Positions 39,471-52,800 are shown, counted from the first letter of the stretch. The stretch is 64,000 nucleotides of DNA from Eutrigla gurnardus (GCA_963514095.1 OY741269.1:23861420-23925419); one strand, 5' to 3'. Translations and numbers: made by a program. The notes: generated by a model from the letters alone, not told the origin.

Positions 39471-42189
39471 TACGTCTTTTGCAAGTTTGGTTTTGCTCAA
39501 TCTGAGCCCAAAAGTCAGAGTGGACACTCACCAGGATCCTCCACAATCCCCTCCCACAACTTCCCAGGTGGCCTATTGCAATTCTCTATTCAAACATTCA
39601 ATCCTGTTGGCAACCTATCAAAAAGGCTGCTTCCCACCCACATCCCCCTCGGCACATACCCTCCGGGTCAATTTTCAGCGGTCTCCAACCACAACACGGC
39701 TGTCGTGAAAAAAAAAGAAGAGACACATGCAACAACAATCTGTCCCTTGGTAGAAACTGGCAAACCCCGCTGTGCCGAGGGAAAGGATGGGCATTGCCCG
39801 GCTCTGATGTCACACTTCCCCGCTCCCCGACGACGGAGCGGTGAGTTCATCGTGCGTGCCAGGTGCCACGGTCCGCTGAAGGCCAAGTCGACGGCTGACA
39901 TATCAAATATTTCCTGGAGGAGCCCCCAAGAGAGGACGCAGATGACAGTTCCGTGCTGAATCTCGCACCCGGAGAGACCGAAAAATGTTCTGCAGGAAAT
40001 CTCGAGCATGAATAATAATACTAAATATTAACTTTTAATGAGTGTGGTCATCGCTCTGCAGCTGAACCTCCCTCAGAAACCTGGATTGCTCTGATCTGGT
40101 TCCTCATAAACTGAGAGACTAAAAGCAAGGAGAGGAAGTCTTGCAACTTGCAGATAAAGGAAAAAAACAATGCAGCCTATCTGTGCTGATGGGATACTCT
40201 AATTGAACTGAAGCTTGCATCAAATATTCTCCCTAAAGAAGGATTTTCTTCTAAAATCTCCTTCAAAGAACGCAGTGTTAGCCTTTAAAGTAATTTTTTT
40301 TATATATGTAATGGAAATGTATGGGTGTAAAATCCTGTAAATCATGTAAACATACATCATATATCACGAAGATATAATAATGCGATTGATGTTATAAAAA
40401 CAGACTGAAAGGGCAGATAGGCCTTATAAAATGCAAAAAGTTGCACATTCCCATATGAAAGGCAGCAATATCAACTTGCTGCTATAATTCGCACTCTCCC
40501 CAATAACACATTTCATTTCTAAGTCTGCGCTCATCCCAAAAAACGTATGTTCATTAGAGAGCATAAGGTCCACACTTGCATATCAAGCAAGGCTCCTAAA
40601 AATAGCCTCGGTGCCATCCCTCCAGGCCTTTGAGGATCAGAGTGGAGCGAGGCAGCACTTTAAGCCTCGAACCCCGCGGACAGATGTTTCTGAGAACAGG
40701 TGGCCGGGGTTGTCCCCCGGATTTGCATGGCTATGACAGACACGGCGGACCTCACAGACATCAAAGGGCCGGAGCGCGACTGCTAATGATCTGTGGAGAG
40801 AGGGGAAAGAGGAGCGGCTAGCTAGCGAGCTAGCTTGAGAGGCGCCACGCAGGCAAAGGACTGCCAGCACAGAGTTCACGGGGGAAACTTTGGAATGCTA
40901 TAATAAGGTCACGGTTTCGGCTACTGTTCGAAGGGTCATCCGAGACTTTAAGCCGTTTTTCGTCAAGTGCTGATGCAACAAATGCAAACGGTTTGTTTGA
41001 AGGTAGACAAGGTGATATGAAATGAACAGGTGTTGAATCAGCAAAATGAAGGCAAACATGTTTTTTTCCTCATATTAGCCTCCCTAATGTCACCGTGATA
41101 AAGGTAAATGTAATTAATTGACCTTAGTTGCCCATAGAATCCTGTATAAAACAATAGCTTTACTTGAAGCTACATGTAATCGGCTTGTTTTAAGATCCTT
41201 AAATATTCCCAGAGTTTGAAACCAAGCATGAACTCTTCAGGATCTGACTTGATGAGATTTTTAATTTATTTATTTATTTGCAAGGCAGCAATTAAGTCAG
41301 ACAAGCAGCATCTCTTCGTCTACCCCCCTCCCCCTCATCCGTCATATTTTCAGCTTTGATCTCCTCTAACCCCGTTCATTAAGCAAATACAACACACAGC
41401 CACTTAAAGTTCGCAATGGAGCCCTTAACATCTGATTAATAATGCATCCACCCTGGGAAAACACGAGATGAGCACAAAGAGAAAAAAAAACGGGGGGGAG
41501 CGAACGTGATCGACTCAGACGGAGTTTAAATGTGCGCTGAAAGGAATAGGTAGCGCACACATGAAGCGCAAAGGCGCAGCGGTCTCTCGTTGGATTAATA
41601 GGAGTGATTATGGACGCAGTTGTTTCCGCCTTTCAATCTGAGTGTCGAGGGTGAAACGTAACACTGGGTAGCAATATTAACACTGCATTTCAAGTAGTTT
41701 GCTGTCCTGAGAGAGAAGAGTGATGAATGAGGGAAGAAAACGCCTCATCGGAACGAGTCTATTATAGCGAGGCCCCTTTGTCACATCATCAATCATAGTA
41801 CTGGTCTGAATTAGGAGAGATTATTCCCATATTTTTCTTTTTGTTCTTTTGAAAATCAAAAAACTAAAACGTCATAGCTTAGGATCTGGTATTTAAGATG
41901 CACAGTGTCATTCCACAGAGTCTCTAGCCATGCTTTGTGATCAATAATACTCTTCTTCCACCAGAATGAGTCTGTATGCTGTATAATTTTATTTATTACT
42001 TATCCAAATTCACTATTCAGTCCACCTGTTTCCATCACTGCCGATCTGAGTTGGAGAATAAATCCCCGTGACGACAGCAGAGTCATTCGTCCCGGAAATG
42101 AATCCTGATTGTAACCTTTACCACTGAAGACTAAAAGTCAGATGTCAGTGGGGGGTTTTGTCCTGTGGGGAAAAGGCACTTAAGGCTGT
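39471..42189. other. Host non-coding DNA, no gene seen
   Basis: At 40640-40840 there is a GC-rich patch with an octamer ATTTGCAT (40721-40728), CTATGACAG (40731-40739) and a GCTAGCTAGCGAGCTAGC run (40816-40833), possibly regulatory. No exon seen. Confidence 0.5.
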
Positions 42190-42650
42190 ACTTAGGCACA
42201 ACTGTGCATTGAGCTAAATGCTAAGATGCTAATATGATCACACAGATCTCATAATTCGATATCATAGTTTGCCGGGTTAGTATGCTAACATTTGCTAGCG
42301 CTAAACACAAAGTGTAGCTTATAGCATTAGTTTTGTAGGTGTTCATAAATACATTTTGACCAGACGATCAGATAAAAAGTCACCAATAACTCAGAGAATG
42401 AATAGTCGTTCAGATATTTCACTCAAAACCACACGTTAATTTCCCGGTTGCTGGAGAAAATTGTGATAATTCATTCATGTTGAGATATTTTTGAATGTGA
42501 AAGTGTTGATCAGCTGTTGATGCTAGAGGCAGACAGAGTCGACCTGACATTCCATCCAATTGTTGCTGAGATTTTTCAGTCAGTGATGGAAGGACTGAAA
42601 GATCAACATTGCCATCTATAGAGCCTCACTGCTAGCGTGGCGGGAAAAGA
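42190..42650 (+). repeat. Interspersed repeat typical of percomorph fish
   Basis: Successive phrases GAGCTAAATGCTAAGATGCT, ATGCTAACATTTGCTAGCG, ACATTTTGACCAGACGATC, CAGATATTTCACTCAAAACC and ATAGAGCCTCACTGCTAGCG match, in order, a repeat I know as very common in percomorph genomes. I cannot recall its formal name. It is diverged and has no coding frame. Ends are approximate. Confidence 0.7.
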
Positions 42651-42835
42651 AAAAAAATTATATGATTGGTTTATGTTATTTGCTATCAATTATTCTGTTA
42701 GAGTAGCTTTCTAAATGTAATATCTATGCAACCAACCTCTCTGCAATTTTCTAATAGTACAATAATGTACCCGATCAATTTTAAGACATGCTACACCAAC
42801 CCACCATGGTATTGTATTGTGGCCGCCCAGCTACT

Positions 42836-42837
<2 letters not shown>

Positions 42838-42929
<92 letters not shown>
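42838..42929. repeat. (TG)46 microsatellite
   Basis: A perfect 92-bp dinucleotide run, the longest in the window. Confidence 0.98.
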
Positions 42930-42932
<3 letters not shown>

Positions 42933-45138
42933 AGACAAATAGTACCCTCCTATTATTTCAAGTCTGGGGGCCTGACTGAGGTAAACGGACCTGAGTCAGC
43001 AGGGGGGCTTTGACTACATCTTGACTTTATTACTCCCCACCCTTAAATCTCACAGTGACCTCCTTCTCTTCTGTGCCGTGTTCAAATAAACATCCAGGAA
43101 AAACTATTATTCCTCCCTCTGTCCACTAATGTTCCCTGGGTGCCCTCCTCATCTTTCTCTCTTTTCTGTTTGTTTTCCTTTTTCTCCGTCCTCTGATGGG
43201 TGACACCCCCGTGACCTGATGAGAGCTGTGCCGCGACCTTCGCCAACCAAAGCCAAGCCTACACACACACACACACACAACAACAACACAAACAACCGTG
43301 GTTCGGGTAGGCGGAGGGATTAAGGCCTGTGTTGACTTTCTGTCCGCTGGGACACGAGTGTGCTGCTGTTTATTCATGATCCGCTCCTAAAGCCTTTGAA
43401 TGGCGGGGTTTAAAAGAGGATTTTTGTTTATAGTTCTTCCTAAAAGCAGAGATCCGGGACTTTATTCCTTGTTCACATATAAAAATAAAGAATAACTTCA
43501 CAAAGAGCAAGGAAGTGGCTCTATCAAATGGCCATACACGCTGAGATCTGTGGTAACACCTCAGCAGGGTTTCGATCTCAAGGCGACACCGTGCTGTGCC
43601 AAGAACTCGAGTGTGTGCCTCACTGCAGGCCTTTGAAAACCCTCCTGTTACACTATCCACCGCCCCACCGCTCACACATGACCTGTAAGAAATCGCATTT
43701 CGTCACAAGGTGGCCTTAATAACGTGGGCCTTTGTAAACGGTCATATTTTTTGGACCCAGCTCCCTTTCCTCCTGTGTGTTTTCCCCATAATTGGAATAT
43801 TGTCTCTAGGCTTTCAGTTAAAAAAGGGCCCTCTGAGGTAATCTCCACCATCTTGCCGAAATGCAAACACTCTCTCCAGAGGAGCCGCCAACTCAGAGAG
43901 GCTCTTCCCCTTTAATAACATCTTTTATTAAAGCAGGGTGAAAACAATTAGGGGTGTGTGAGTTCTGCGTTCTGCATCCGCTGAGGGAGGGCCTCTGACT
44001 GTGGCACAAGTAGTGTTGCCTAATGTTCAAATAGAGAGGAGAGGAGGCGGGTGGGGGGGCTAAAGGGATTGGAGAAGTAATTCAATTAGAAGTAATGTGC
44101 GCCAAACCTCCCACGAAATTGCTATCTAATTCCCTTTTACTGATCGGAAGAATAGAAAACGCTCCTGAAGTCCATCCAGAAGATCAGTCCATGTGAATGT
44201 ATCTTAAACGGAGAAAGTTCAGCTTAGTAGTAATTCTACATTGAATATATTTTCTGGGTAAAAAGTTAAGCATTTAATTAAAATCCCCTTTTTAAGCCTA
44301 GCTTTGCAGAAAACAAATTTTCGGACTTTAAAAAAGCTTTTATATAACAACCAGATCACTATAGAATTATTCACTGGTAGTGAGATACAATTCCAGTCTC
44401 GGAGATTACACCACTTTATATTCATTTTTAATCCAGCGTCTTCGATGAAAGAAAAAAAAAATCAAACTTCTATGTTTTTCCCTTCACCTCCTACCTTTGT
44501 GTGACACCGATATGTTCCCTCACAGTGAGCTGATTCTCTGCAGCCTCGCTACCTCACCACGAGGTACAGCTGCACCAAGACATCAAAAAGCATCTCGGAC
44601 TTCTTAAGAAAATCCCAAGACCACATATTCACAGCCAGAGAGACGTTCATGCACTGTAACTCAAAGTAACTCCACCGTGGGGATGCACTACAGTGGCAAC
44701 TTCATCCTGTTTTGAGGCTGCTGCTGCTGCTGCCACTGACTTCTAGAGAAGTATGTGTGACTCATCATATATTTTGTTTCTTTTGCTGGAAGGGATTTAA
44801 AATTATTAAAAAAATATATATGCAATGCCTTTAAAATGGAGCGCATACTCGGGCCTTTCTAAGAGAACATGTTTTAGGTGTACAGATAAAATCATAATTT
44901 GTTGCCACAGACAATCTGTTTACCATTCAGTCCTCTGCACAATCCATCCAAACTGGGGAGGGAACAAAGGCTTTTTCATTCTATCAACTGACTCATTTGC
45001 ATTCTGCAAGCTCATACATTTCACGAACTCGATTTCATCTTCATTTTACACCCGACTTGGAATATTTTTCCAAGCACTGTGCGATTTGAATAACTATTGA
45101 CATACTAAAAATATATTTTCCAAGGAAGCCAAATGCGT
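42930..45138. other. Host non-coding DNA, no gene seen
   Basis: It includes a (CA)n patch at 43259-43279 followed by (CAA)n, and AT-rich sequence around 44200-44470. No gene recognised. Confidence 0.55.
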
Positions 45139-45158
45139 GGGGGGGGGGGGGGGGGGGG
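45139..45158. repeat. Poly-G tract (G20)
   Basis: Twenty consecutive G. Confidence 0.97.
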
Positions 45159-46480
45159 TTTAAATGCATGAAGAATAAGCAGGAACAATAAGAAACAGGG
45201 AGAGGTATTTGTACACAAATAAATCATTCTACGGACAATATTCTCCTCAGAGTGAGAGGAAGTGGCTCCAAGGCACTTGGACTTTTCCAAACACTATAGC
45301 TATTGATTGAATAGGTTAACGAGGGGGAAAGAAATGCAAGAATTAAAGCTTCAGCTGCATGTCCCATTTAACAAGAAGTTTAATCAAGAGCCACGAAAAA
45401 AATGTTTGTTTTCAAGAAAATACTTCGGACATCATCATTTAAAATATGTTCAAATGTTGGTTTTGGCTTTTGTGCTGTGCTCATTTAGGTGAACGAGTGC
45501 ACCGCAGCTCATTGTGTGCGGGTGAGCACGACAATGGAGAACAAAACAAACGGACCGGCCGAGAAGGAAAGGGATACATTTGAAGTGCGAGGCCTATCAC
45601 AACACGTCCCGAGCACGGAAAAAGACGTTATCAAATTTGTCAAACTTTGAGATGATTAGGGCTTGTCTAACTCAAATGGACGGACAGATGGCCGGGTGCA
45701 GCAGCCTGTGAAATCCAAGCCCTGTTTAAACGTGGGGCCATTTTTTTTTTTTTTAGCCGGTGAGAATAAATATGTAAACCCAACCCCGCTCTGTAAAGCG
45801 AACATGCCTCCTCTCATTCCCAGTCCCGCGCCATCCCACATGTCAAGCTTTCGGGGTCCATTAGTCACAATGAAGTGTAAAATAACCTTCAATATACCTT
45901 TTTTTTTTTGAAAATCTATGGAGGTACCCGAATGGTGGAGGAAAAAAAGTGCAGGAATTCCTGCCGGTGCAGATCATTTCAGGATGGAGGTTTTTCGGAA
46001 AAAGGGAACATATGAGTGAGAAAGACAGAGACCCTCCTTTGTCTCTGGTTCGAATCAAAGGCTTACGGAAATATGTCTCCAATGGAAGTAAACTGTTCTC
46101 AATGGGAAACATGTGACCTTGGAAGTGGCGAGATGCTTTGAGGAGTCGGGAGCCAACCTCCTTTACCCGGTGAGAGGTGCGTTATGAAGCGCCACGAAAT
46201 CTGCAGGGTGCCTCCTTTTTTTTTTTTTTTGTATTACAAATGGCCCCGCGCAGGGTGAGGGGTCAAAGCGATAATCACATATGTAAACACACCTCTCCTC
46301 CCGAGCAGTAGTTTCGGAGAGCCCCCCTGCTTGACCCTGCTGTTCCCGGCAGGTAAATGTTTGCAATGCATCAACATACGGGAGTAGATGCGCGAGGGAA
46401 GATCTCTGCACGGTGCTGAGAAACAAAGAAAAGCTGAAGCAAAAAATGTAATGGTACATTCTCACAGGCCCACGCACTTC
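45159..46480. other. Host non-coding DNA, no gene seen
   Basis: T14 at about 45741-45754, T10 at about 45900-45909 and T15 at about 46216-46230. A tRNA-like B-box word at 46048-46058 has no tRNA around it. Confidence 0.55.
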
Positions 46481-46483
46481 CAG

Positions 46484-46505
46484 ACACACACACACACACA
46501 CACAC
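46484..46505. repeat. (AC)11 microsatellite
   Basis: A perfect AC run ending in ACGTGC. Confidence 0.95.
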
Positions 46506-46509
46506 GTGC

Positions 46510-46930
46510 AACAGCTCTCTAATTAATAGCTCCTCTGCCTCCTGAGTCTGTGAGGCAAGTCCACCCTAATCCCCTGGCACTTAGTTCAGAGTAATCAGCG
46601 CACAGCAAAGTCTGCTTTTGGAACACTAATTAGCATCATTGATTTTTCTCCTCAGACTGACATGCAAATAGCCCAAATACGAGTCACTTTTTTAAGAGGC
46701 CTGTACCGATTTAAAAAAAAAAACGACTGCGCTTTATCGTTTCGGCTGCGCCAGCTCAGATAGACGCTTGAAACGTGGGTTAAAAGAAAAGAGTTTCATT
46801 GAGTGTGGCAGGACATAATTAGAGCTTGTGTTTCCTGAGAAATTAGCATACACTGCTGATTGATAATCATAAAATCCAAACACTGCAGCAAAATTTTATT
46901 CAAACGCCATCATTTGCTGTGTTTTTATGG
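46510..46930. promoter_or_regulatory. Candidate conserved non-coding element cluster (homeodomain/POU words)
   Basis: TAATTAAT (46520-46527), ACTAATTAGCAT (46624-46635), POU octamer ATGCAAAT (46662-46669), ATAATTAG (46815-46822), AAATTAGCAT (46840-46849) and TGATTGATAATCAT (46857-46870) are concentrated in about 350 bp without simple repeats. This is the densest such cluster I noticed in the window. The role is inferred. Confidence 0.35.
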
Positions 46931-49900
46931 GTGAGGGAGGTATCGGATAATGTACCACAAAAAAAAATATCTTAAAGCATAACTGGCTTAAAAGTGTGTT
47001 TACACTGATGGACTAATTAAGGTATCTCTGATGGTTACTTAGCCAGTCAGTTTAACAACTTCTCTCTCTCTGGTAAACTGCGACGCCTGCAGCTGGAAAA
47101 CAAGCGCGAGGAGGTAACTTCAATGAGAATTGCCAGTGTCCACACACCGCGGGGGAGAAGCACATTACAAGTAATGGACTCCGAGAGCGCCGAGATGTTT
47201 ATCAGACGGAATGAAAAGAACCACGGCGGAGGGGATGCGGGCCGCCGTGTGTGTGACAACACGCCAGGAAGAGTCCCAATCGGTAACGATGGCTGCCATG
47301 AATTCATGCATTAAAAAGAGGGAGTGTAACTATGGTTGGATCATTTGGGGGCAAGCATTTTCATCGCACTCCGACTGTACAGGCGAACATGCTTCTCTCA
47401 TTCCTCCTCTTAAACATACAACACATGACACACACACACACACACACACACTACTGAGTTATTGTTTCCTATAATTCAAAACAAGGATACGATTGTGCTA
47501 TTTTTGTGCTAAGCAGCTACTGGCGATGTCCAAAAAAAAAAGTGGAATCAAAGTGACCGCAATCATCCCTCGCCTTCTTAACAAGAGCGGGTGAGGAAAC
47601 CACCGGCTTGACTTAACCAAAACCCTCCACTGGCAAATTCATAAAGGGAAGGAAGAACACGGAATTAGGGAGATTTTCTGTCTTCCAAATACCCCGGCCA
47701 GATGCCAATTTATCGTTCTTCCCTTATTCTCTCACTCTCTCTCTCTCTCTCTCTCGGTCTGTTCGTTTCCCCCTCCCTCTTGCCTTCTACGCCTTTCCTC
47801 CTCTTATAATTTTTTCTCTTTCCCTCTCTCCTACTCTGTGTGATTGCATCCATATGCTCTCCAGGGATAGATGGGGTCAACACCCTACTTACTCACGCCA
47901 CAGTGAGGCACTGACACTTGTGAGAAAACCCTCGCTCTGACTCACACACACCCATAAATGCACACATGCATTACCGGCATGATTGTCTCCGTGCAGCAGG
48001 CCCCAGACTGTAGCTTCAATGCTTAGCGGAGAGGATGGGGGGCTCCGGGATTTTCATGCCAACGCTTAATTCCGCATCATGAACGTATGAAGTATGTGAC
48101 TCCGCAGCGATCCACCTCCTCCTCCTCCTCCTGGCGGTGCATTTTAAGGATTGGCCCCTGAGAAAGATCTGGCATCAATTAAGTGGCGCTCGGAGGAACT
48201 GGGCTTGACGGGGCCCAATGGATCCTCCTGCCTTCAATCCCCTCTTTTGTTCAGCAAAGCCAGGAGAGGTCGTAAATTTGAACATGAAGACAGCGCGCAA
48301 ATTGCAGTCACACTTGTGAGCTAAGGGAATCAAGGCCAGGAGAGGGAGGAGGAATTAGCTTGCCCTCCGCCAGTGGTCCAAATCCGTTCCTCTTTCCATC
48401 TCGGCGGGGGGGAAACACAGGCACGGACATGCAAGCACGCACGTGTGCACGGAAATGTGCAGCCGGCACATGTTGTTAACCGCGCGGTTGTGGCTGTCTG
48501 CCCGGGAAGCAGACGAACACACCTACGGCCGAACACGCGACCAAGGAAACATCACAACAGTTGCCATAAACACAAGCAGTTCAAACAGTTCACTGTCCAC
48601 ATACAGTGGTATTTCCTCCTCTTTATTCCTGTGTGGTTGACCGTCCCTGCCCCGCCACACACACACACACACATGATTGAAGGACATCGATAAAATCTGC
48701 TATAATGAACCCCTCCCCCGGACCTTGCCGGTGACCTTTGGGAATCCGATTTACTCTGCCACATCTCTTATCACATCCCTGCTGTCACTCATAAATTATG
48801 GCACTACGACAATGGATGATGCATCTACTCAGACCTCTGCTGACACGGTGTATATTCAGGCTCCCAGCCCACACCTGTTCATCTGCAAGTGGGAGAAAGA
48901 GCACCATTACCTTTAAAGCTAAATGAGTGTGAATGTTCATCCCGCCTTTCCTCACAACCAAATATTTTTTTCATCCATAATGGCTGCCCTCCACTTACAG
49001 TAGACGTATGCCCTGGTTTCCAGCTTGTTCACTGGCAGGCCCAGATGGAGCGGAGCCATCACTGAGAGGCGCACAGGTGGCTTACAGGTTGAACACTGGT
49101 TCAGTTTCCTTTACCTTTTGCCCGGTCATGCATGTTCGTAGGTGGAGTCGCTACTAATGGTGACTCCTCCTGATTTAGTTGGGGGTATTTTCAGGGTTAG
49201 GATCCTAGGGGAACAGGGGAAGTGAGCCTCCAGGGTGTCACACCCTTCCCAGGGAAGTGCCATGCTGGCAGGGGGAAAGGAAGCGGCTGGCAACACCATG
49301 TGTTACGGAGGTAGCACACGTCTGTCTGCACCCGCCGCAGGCCTACTTGACAAGAACCACAGTGCAGGGAAAGTAGTCGTCTCAAATTAGGGGAACATGA
49401 GGAAATACGAATGCTCAAAAAGAAGCCTTTTCGTCATTGGTTTCAGTTGCCTTTTTTCCTACTTTCACAAGTTAAAATGTCTAATATCTAAAATGAGTTA
49501 TTGAGCGAAGCTAATATGCTGCTAAATATGACCTTTAATGGCATTTCAACATAGGAGACAATCTGTTTTCTAGTCTATCATATTGGAAGCTCAGTTTGCA
49601 ATTGAGAAGGGTGGAGGGTGAGTCATCTATGGTTAAAACTGCAAGTAGTAACTAGGTTAAGTATGGCGTGATTATGTAAATCGTTACAGGGGAAAATCAA
49701 GATCAGCTCTACAATACTTACCATCAGGCATATTCAGAGAGTCCTGATGAAATAAAGAACAGATTTTTGGAATGTCATGTTTTTTTATGATTTGTCAGCA
49801 CTATAATGTTTTGGCAACGTCCTCACAGAAAGATATACAACTTAAAGTCAATACTCTGATTCAAAGTTGTGTTTTATATTCACTTATCATTGTATCGCAA

Positions 49901-51092
49901 CATGAACATGTTGAAAATGTTGCGTTATGCTGTTGATTTTAAGGAGAGATTTGTTTGCACGAGGGATGGAGGAGTTAGACTTATTTTTTCCAGGAGCGAT
50001 CCAGCGGCCCGCTACCTCGACCCCAAAGCTGTGGTCACAAGATCACAGAGGGAGCTCTCAGATTAGCACGCCATCCGTTTTTTGAAAAAGAAGGAGGTTG
50101 TTCTGCTCTCTTAATCCTATGAGAGAAAGACCTCAATCAAGACCGCGACCTTGCAAACCGCAGACTTAACGGAGAACTTTGATTTGTCAACGATGACCAC
50201 AACAAAGCCGGCCACACCGCTGGCTGTCAGGGCCGAGACGGCTGCAGTCTTACACATGTCACGCGGGTCATGTGACACTGAGGTCACCAGGGGATTTAAG
50301 ATGTTTTTATGTGCTACAAGTGTCGAGTAATAACAGAAACCCATTACTAGGATCATCTCAAATGTGATAATGATAACAAGAATGATAATTGCTGAAGGAG
50401 GCAAACGTTTTAAGACTATGGTTCGGTCAGTGACACATCAAGGAACTGACCATTTGTAGCTTATACAGTTTGCTTTGGCCTGAAAGGCTCTGCTGCTTTC
50501 AAAAAACTACAAATCCCCTCAATAAGCAATTCACATAAACATGAAATATGAATGAAAGCAACAGTATAAAATATAAATTAAAGGAAGGGTGGTGGTTTTA
50601 GCATGAGCATAGTCAGCAGAGTAACTGATAATTGTCAGGTTGTAACGTCTACACTGTGTGATTATGATTTGACGTTACATAGCCATAAATGATCATCACG
50701 AAGCATGTAGCACACGCCCACTCGGCGAACACAAGCTCTGCCTGAACCGATGCTATGCTTCATTACACTCAGAGACACGTCAAGAAGTTTGGCTGAGAGA
50801 GCTAATCCCCCCCCAAAACAAAATGATTGCCCCCTGCTTAATGAGTATTAGCATTCAAACCCCGAACACAACAGAGCCACTGTGATCTGCCATCCCGAAT
50901 CTTTGCAATGGACATGTTGCAATCCCCTTTGAATGCAAGCAAAGCCCCTCTCATCAGAGATGAAGCTCAGACAACATCCTGGCTGTCCTCGGGTGAACAT
51001 GTGCAACAGTATCCGACTTCCTCTGCTCTCGTAAAGCTAACCAAACTAGCAATAAGCGTGAGTTCAGATGTACAGTTGATTCCATTAAGATA
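46931..51092. other. Host non-coding DNA with scattered microsatellites
   Basis: (CA)n at 47428-47450, (TC)n at about 47734-47755, (CTC)n at about 48114-48132 and (CA)n at about 48655-48673. The block 48130-48330 is non-repetitive and could be conserved. The sequence next to the insertion site (50900-51092) shows no gene that the retrotransposon interrupts. Confidence 0.5.
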
Positions 51093-51096
51093 TGAA
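51093..51096. repeat. Target-site duplication, left copy (TGAA)
   Basis: TGAA immediately precedes the TG of the left LTR and is repeated immediately after the CA of the right LTR at 61075-61078. Four to six bp duplications are normal for Ty3/Gypsy integrases. Wider flanks do not match, so the duplication is four bp. Confidence 0.9.
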
Positions 51097-52800
51097 TGTA
51101 GCGCCTGTAGTCTTTCTGGCTAATAACAATAATAACACTACATTCTCTAGGTTCGTAAGAGCTGGTAATAGTGAACAATTTATTGTCACAATTATTGAAT
51201 TGCAATGAATGAAAATAAAAAAATAAAATAAAATACAGAAAAATAGAGCTCTTTAATTTGTCAAAATAAAAAATAAAAAAAGTTCAAAGAAAATTGTCCA
51301 TCCTTCTCTTTTTCGAAGGTCAGAGTTCCGGGTTCAATTGCGTTTATGTTCTGTGTAATGTTCAGTCCAATGTTCAATTACTACCCGGGTAGATTTGTGT
51401 ATGGGTTCTTATCTGTGTGAAGTGAATCGATGTCGGGCTCCTCGGATTGGGTTCACAGCTGGCCAGGCTGGGACCCGCTCCGTCTGAATCTTTCTCTCGC
51501 TGGATTGGCTCGCCACCGAACCCTTGGCTCGGAATTCTGGATCCGAAGTCTTAATCCGTCGAACAATAAAACCAGTCTACACAGAGAGTGTAGAACAAAT
51601 AATCATTACTTTCTATTCAATTGACATCTTTCTACTTTCACTTTTCACTCTAATTCTTTCACATAAATACCCAAATAAAGGATACTCTGCATTTAAATGC
51701 TTTAAATGAGACTGCATATTTTTTACAGTACAGTATAAGTACTTTTACCATGACTATTATTTACCATGAACTTATAATTCAACATAAATCACCTTATTTA
51801 TTTCAATAAAGCTCTATTTATATTTATAAACAGCTCAATAAATCAGAATTTACATTTTTAACACAATATTTATCTTTTAACCATAGCTTTTTATCTGTTT
51901 TTAACCATAAAGTTACAGTATAAACTCTAAACAGGATAAATTCTTTTTAACAGAATACATATTAAACCATCACTAGTGCAAAAACACCGAATACACTCAT
52001 CTCAATGACCGGAAAAATAATTAGCATGACCCGGTATCATTTAACCACATTTCTGTACCATAGCTGTCTCCATTTCTCATCTCAAGTCACAGTAAAGGCT
52101 CATTAGCTTAACCAGCTAGCACACATTAGCTTAGATAGCTTCACAATTAGCATTCATATCACCTTTAGCAGGTAACACCCAGAATTAGCATAGCGGCGAC
52201 TAGCATTAGCTTCGCGCTAGGTTGTTAGCGATCTTTTTACAGCTCGTTTTCAATATACACAATGATACAGCAGGTACCAGAGTAGGTTTAAAACATTAAC
52301 GAAACATAGCATGAACTTAGCATGGACTCCGACTGGTTTTTATGAACATATTTCAGTCACAGGAACTTTATCTTATCATGCTAATAGCAACAACTAGCCT
52401 GAGGCTTGCTCAGCAACTTAGCATTTTCTTACCGGAGTTCTCAGGGACACTTAACACGGTAAACTCAGCCTCCCGCTCCTTCACACACGCTCGTAACGAC
52501 TCTGCCTGATAAACAGAAGACTTATGAAGGTTTTGCTCGAGAGTTACTGATGTTTTAGCGTGGTTTTGTTCACTTTACATACCCCGTTTCTTCAGCTCGG
52601 TTCATGTGCGACCGCTCTGCTCGGTGTCTCAGCTTGATCTAAGATGGCGGACGGTGCACACTGTGATCATGCACAGGTCACGTTCGGGGGCACGTTCAAT
52701 GCGTCGGCGATTACTCGCAGGGGTGCTGCGCCACCAATTGGGGAAACGGGGGTACTACATCTAAACTACAAAAATGGGTTTAGTAACCATGTGGGTTACA
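51097..52800 (-). repeat. 3' LTR (element orientation)
   Basis: This is the left-hand copy of the terminal repeat, offset exactly 8274 bp from the 5' LTR and of the same length. It carries the last 13 codons and the stop of pol (52800-52761). It differs from the 5' LTR at 51943 (C here, A at 60217) and 52661 (C here, T at 60935), on the plus strand. It should supply the polyadenylation signal for the element RNA. Confidence 0.96.
51179..51184 (-). terminator. AATAAA polyadenylation signal of the 3' LTR
   Basis: Element-sense AATAAA, 83-88 nt before the LTR end, followed about 35 nt on by a GU-rich stretch (GTAGTGTTATTATTG). That spacing is typical for vertebrate cleavage and polyadenylation. 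It implies a short U5 of roughly 50-70 nt. Confidence 0.6.

Noticed and set aside
46048..46058. tRNA B-box-like GGTTCGAATCA
   Set aside because: No A box, acceptor stem or CCA-adjacent stem around it.
49230..49265. Palindromic GTGTCACAC and CTTCCCAGGGAAG words as a terminator or operator
   Set aside because: Short palindromes are expected by chance, and vertebrate DNA does not use such terminators.
51430..51709. 60-64 codon plus-strand frames present in both LTRs
   Set aside because: They are duplicated only because the LTRs are; no family, poor codon evidence, antisense to the element.
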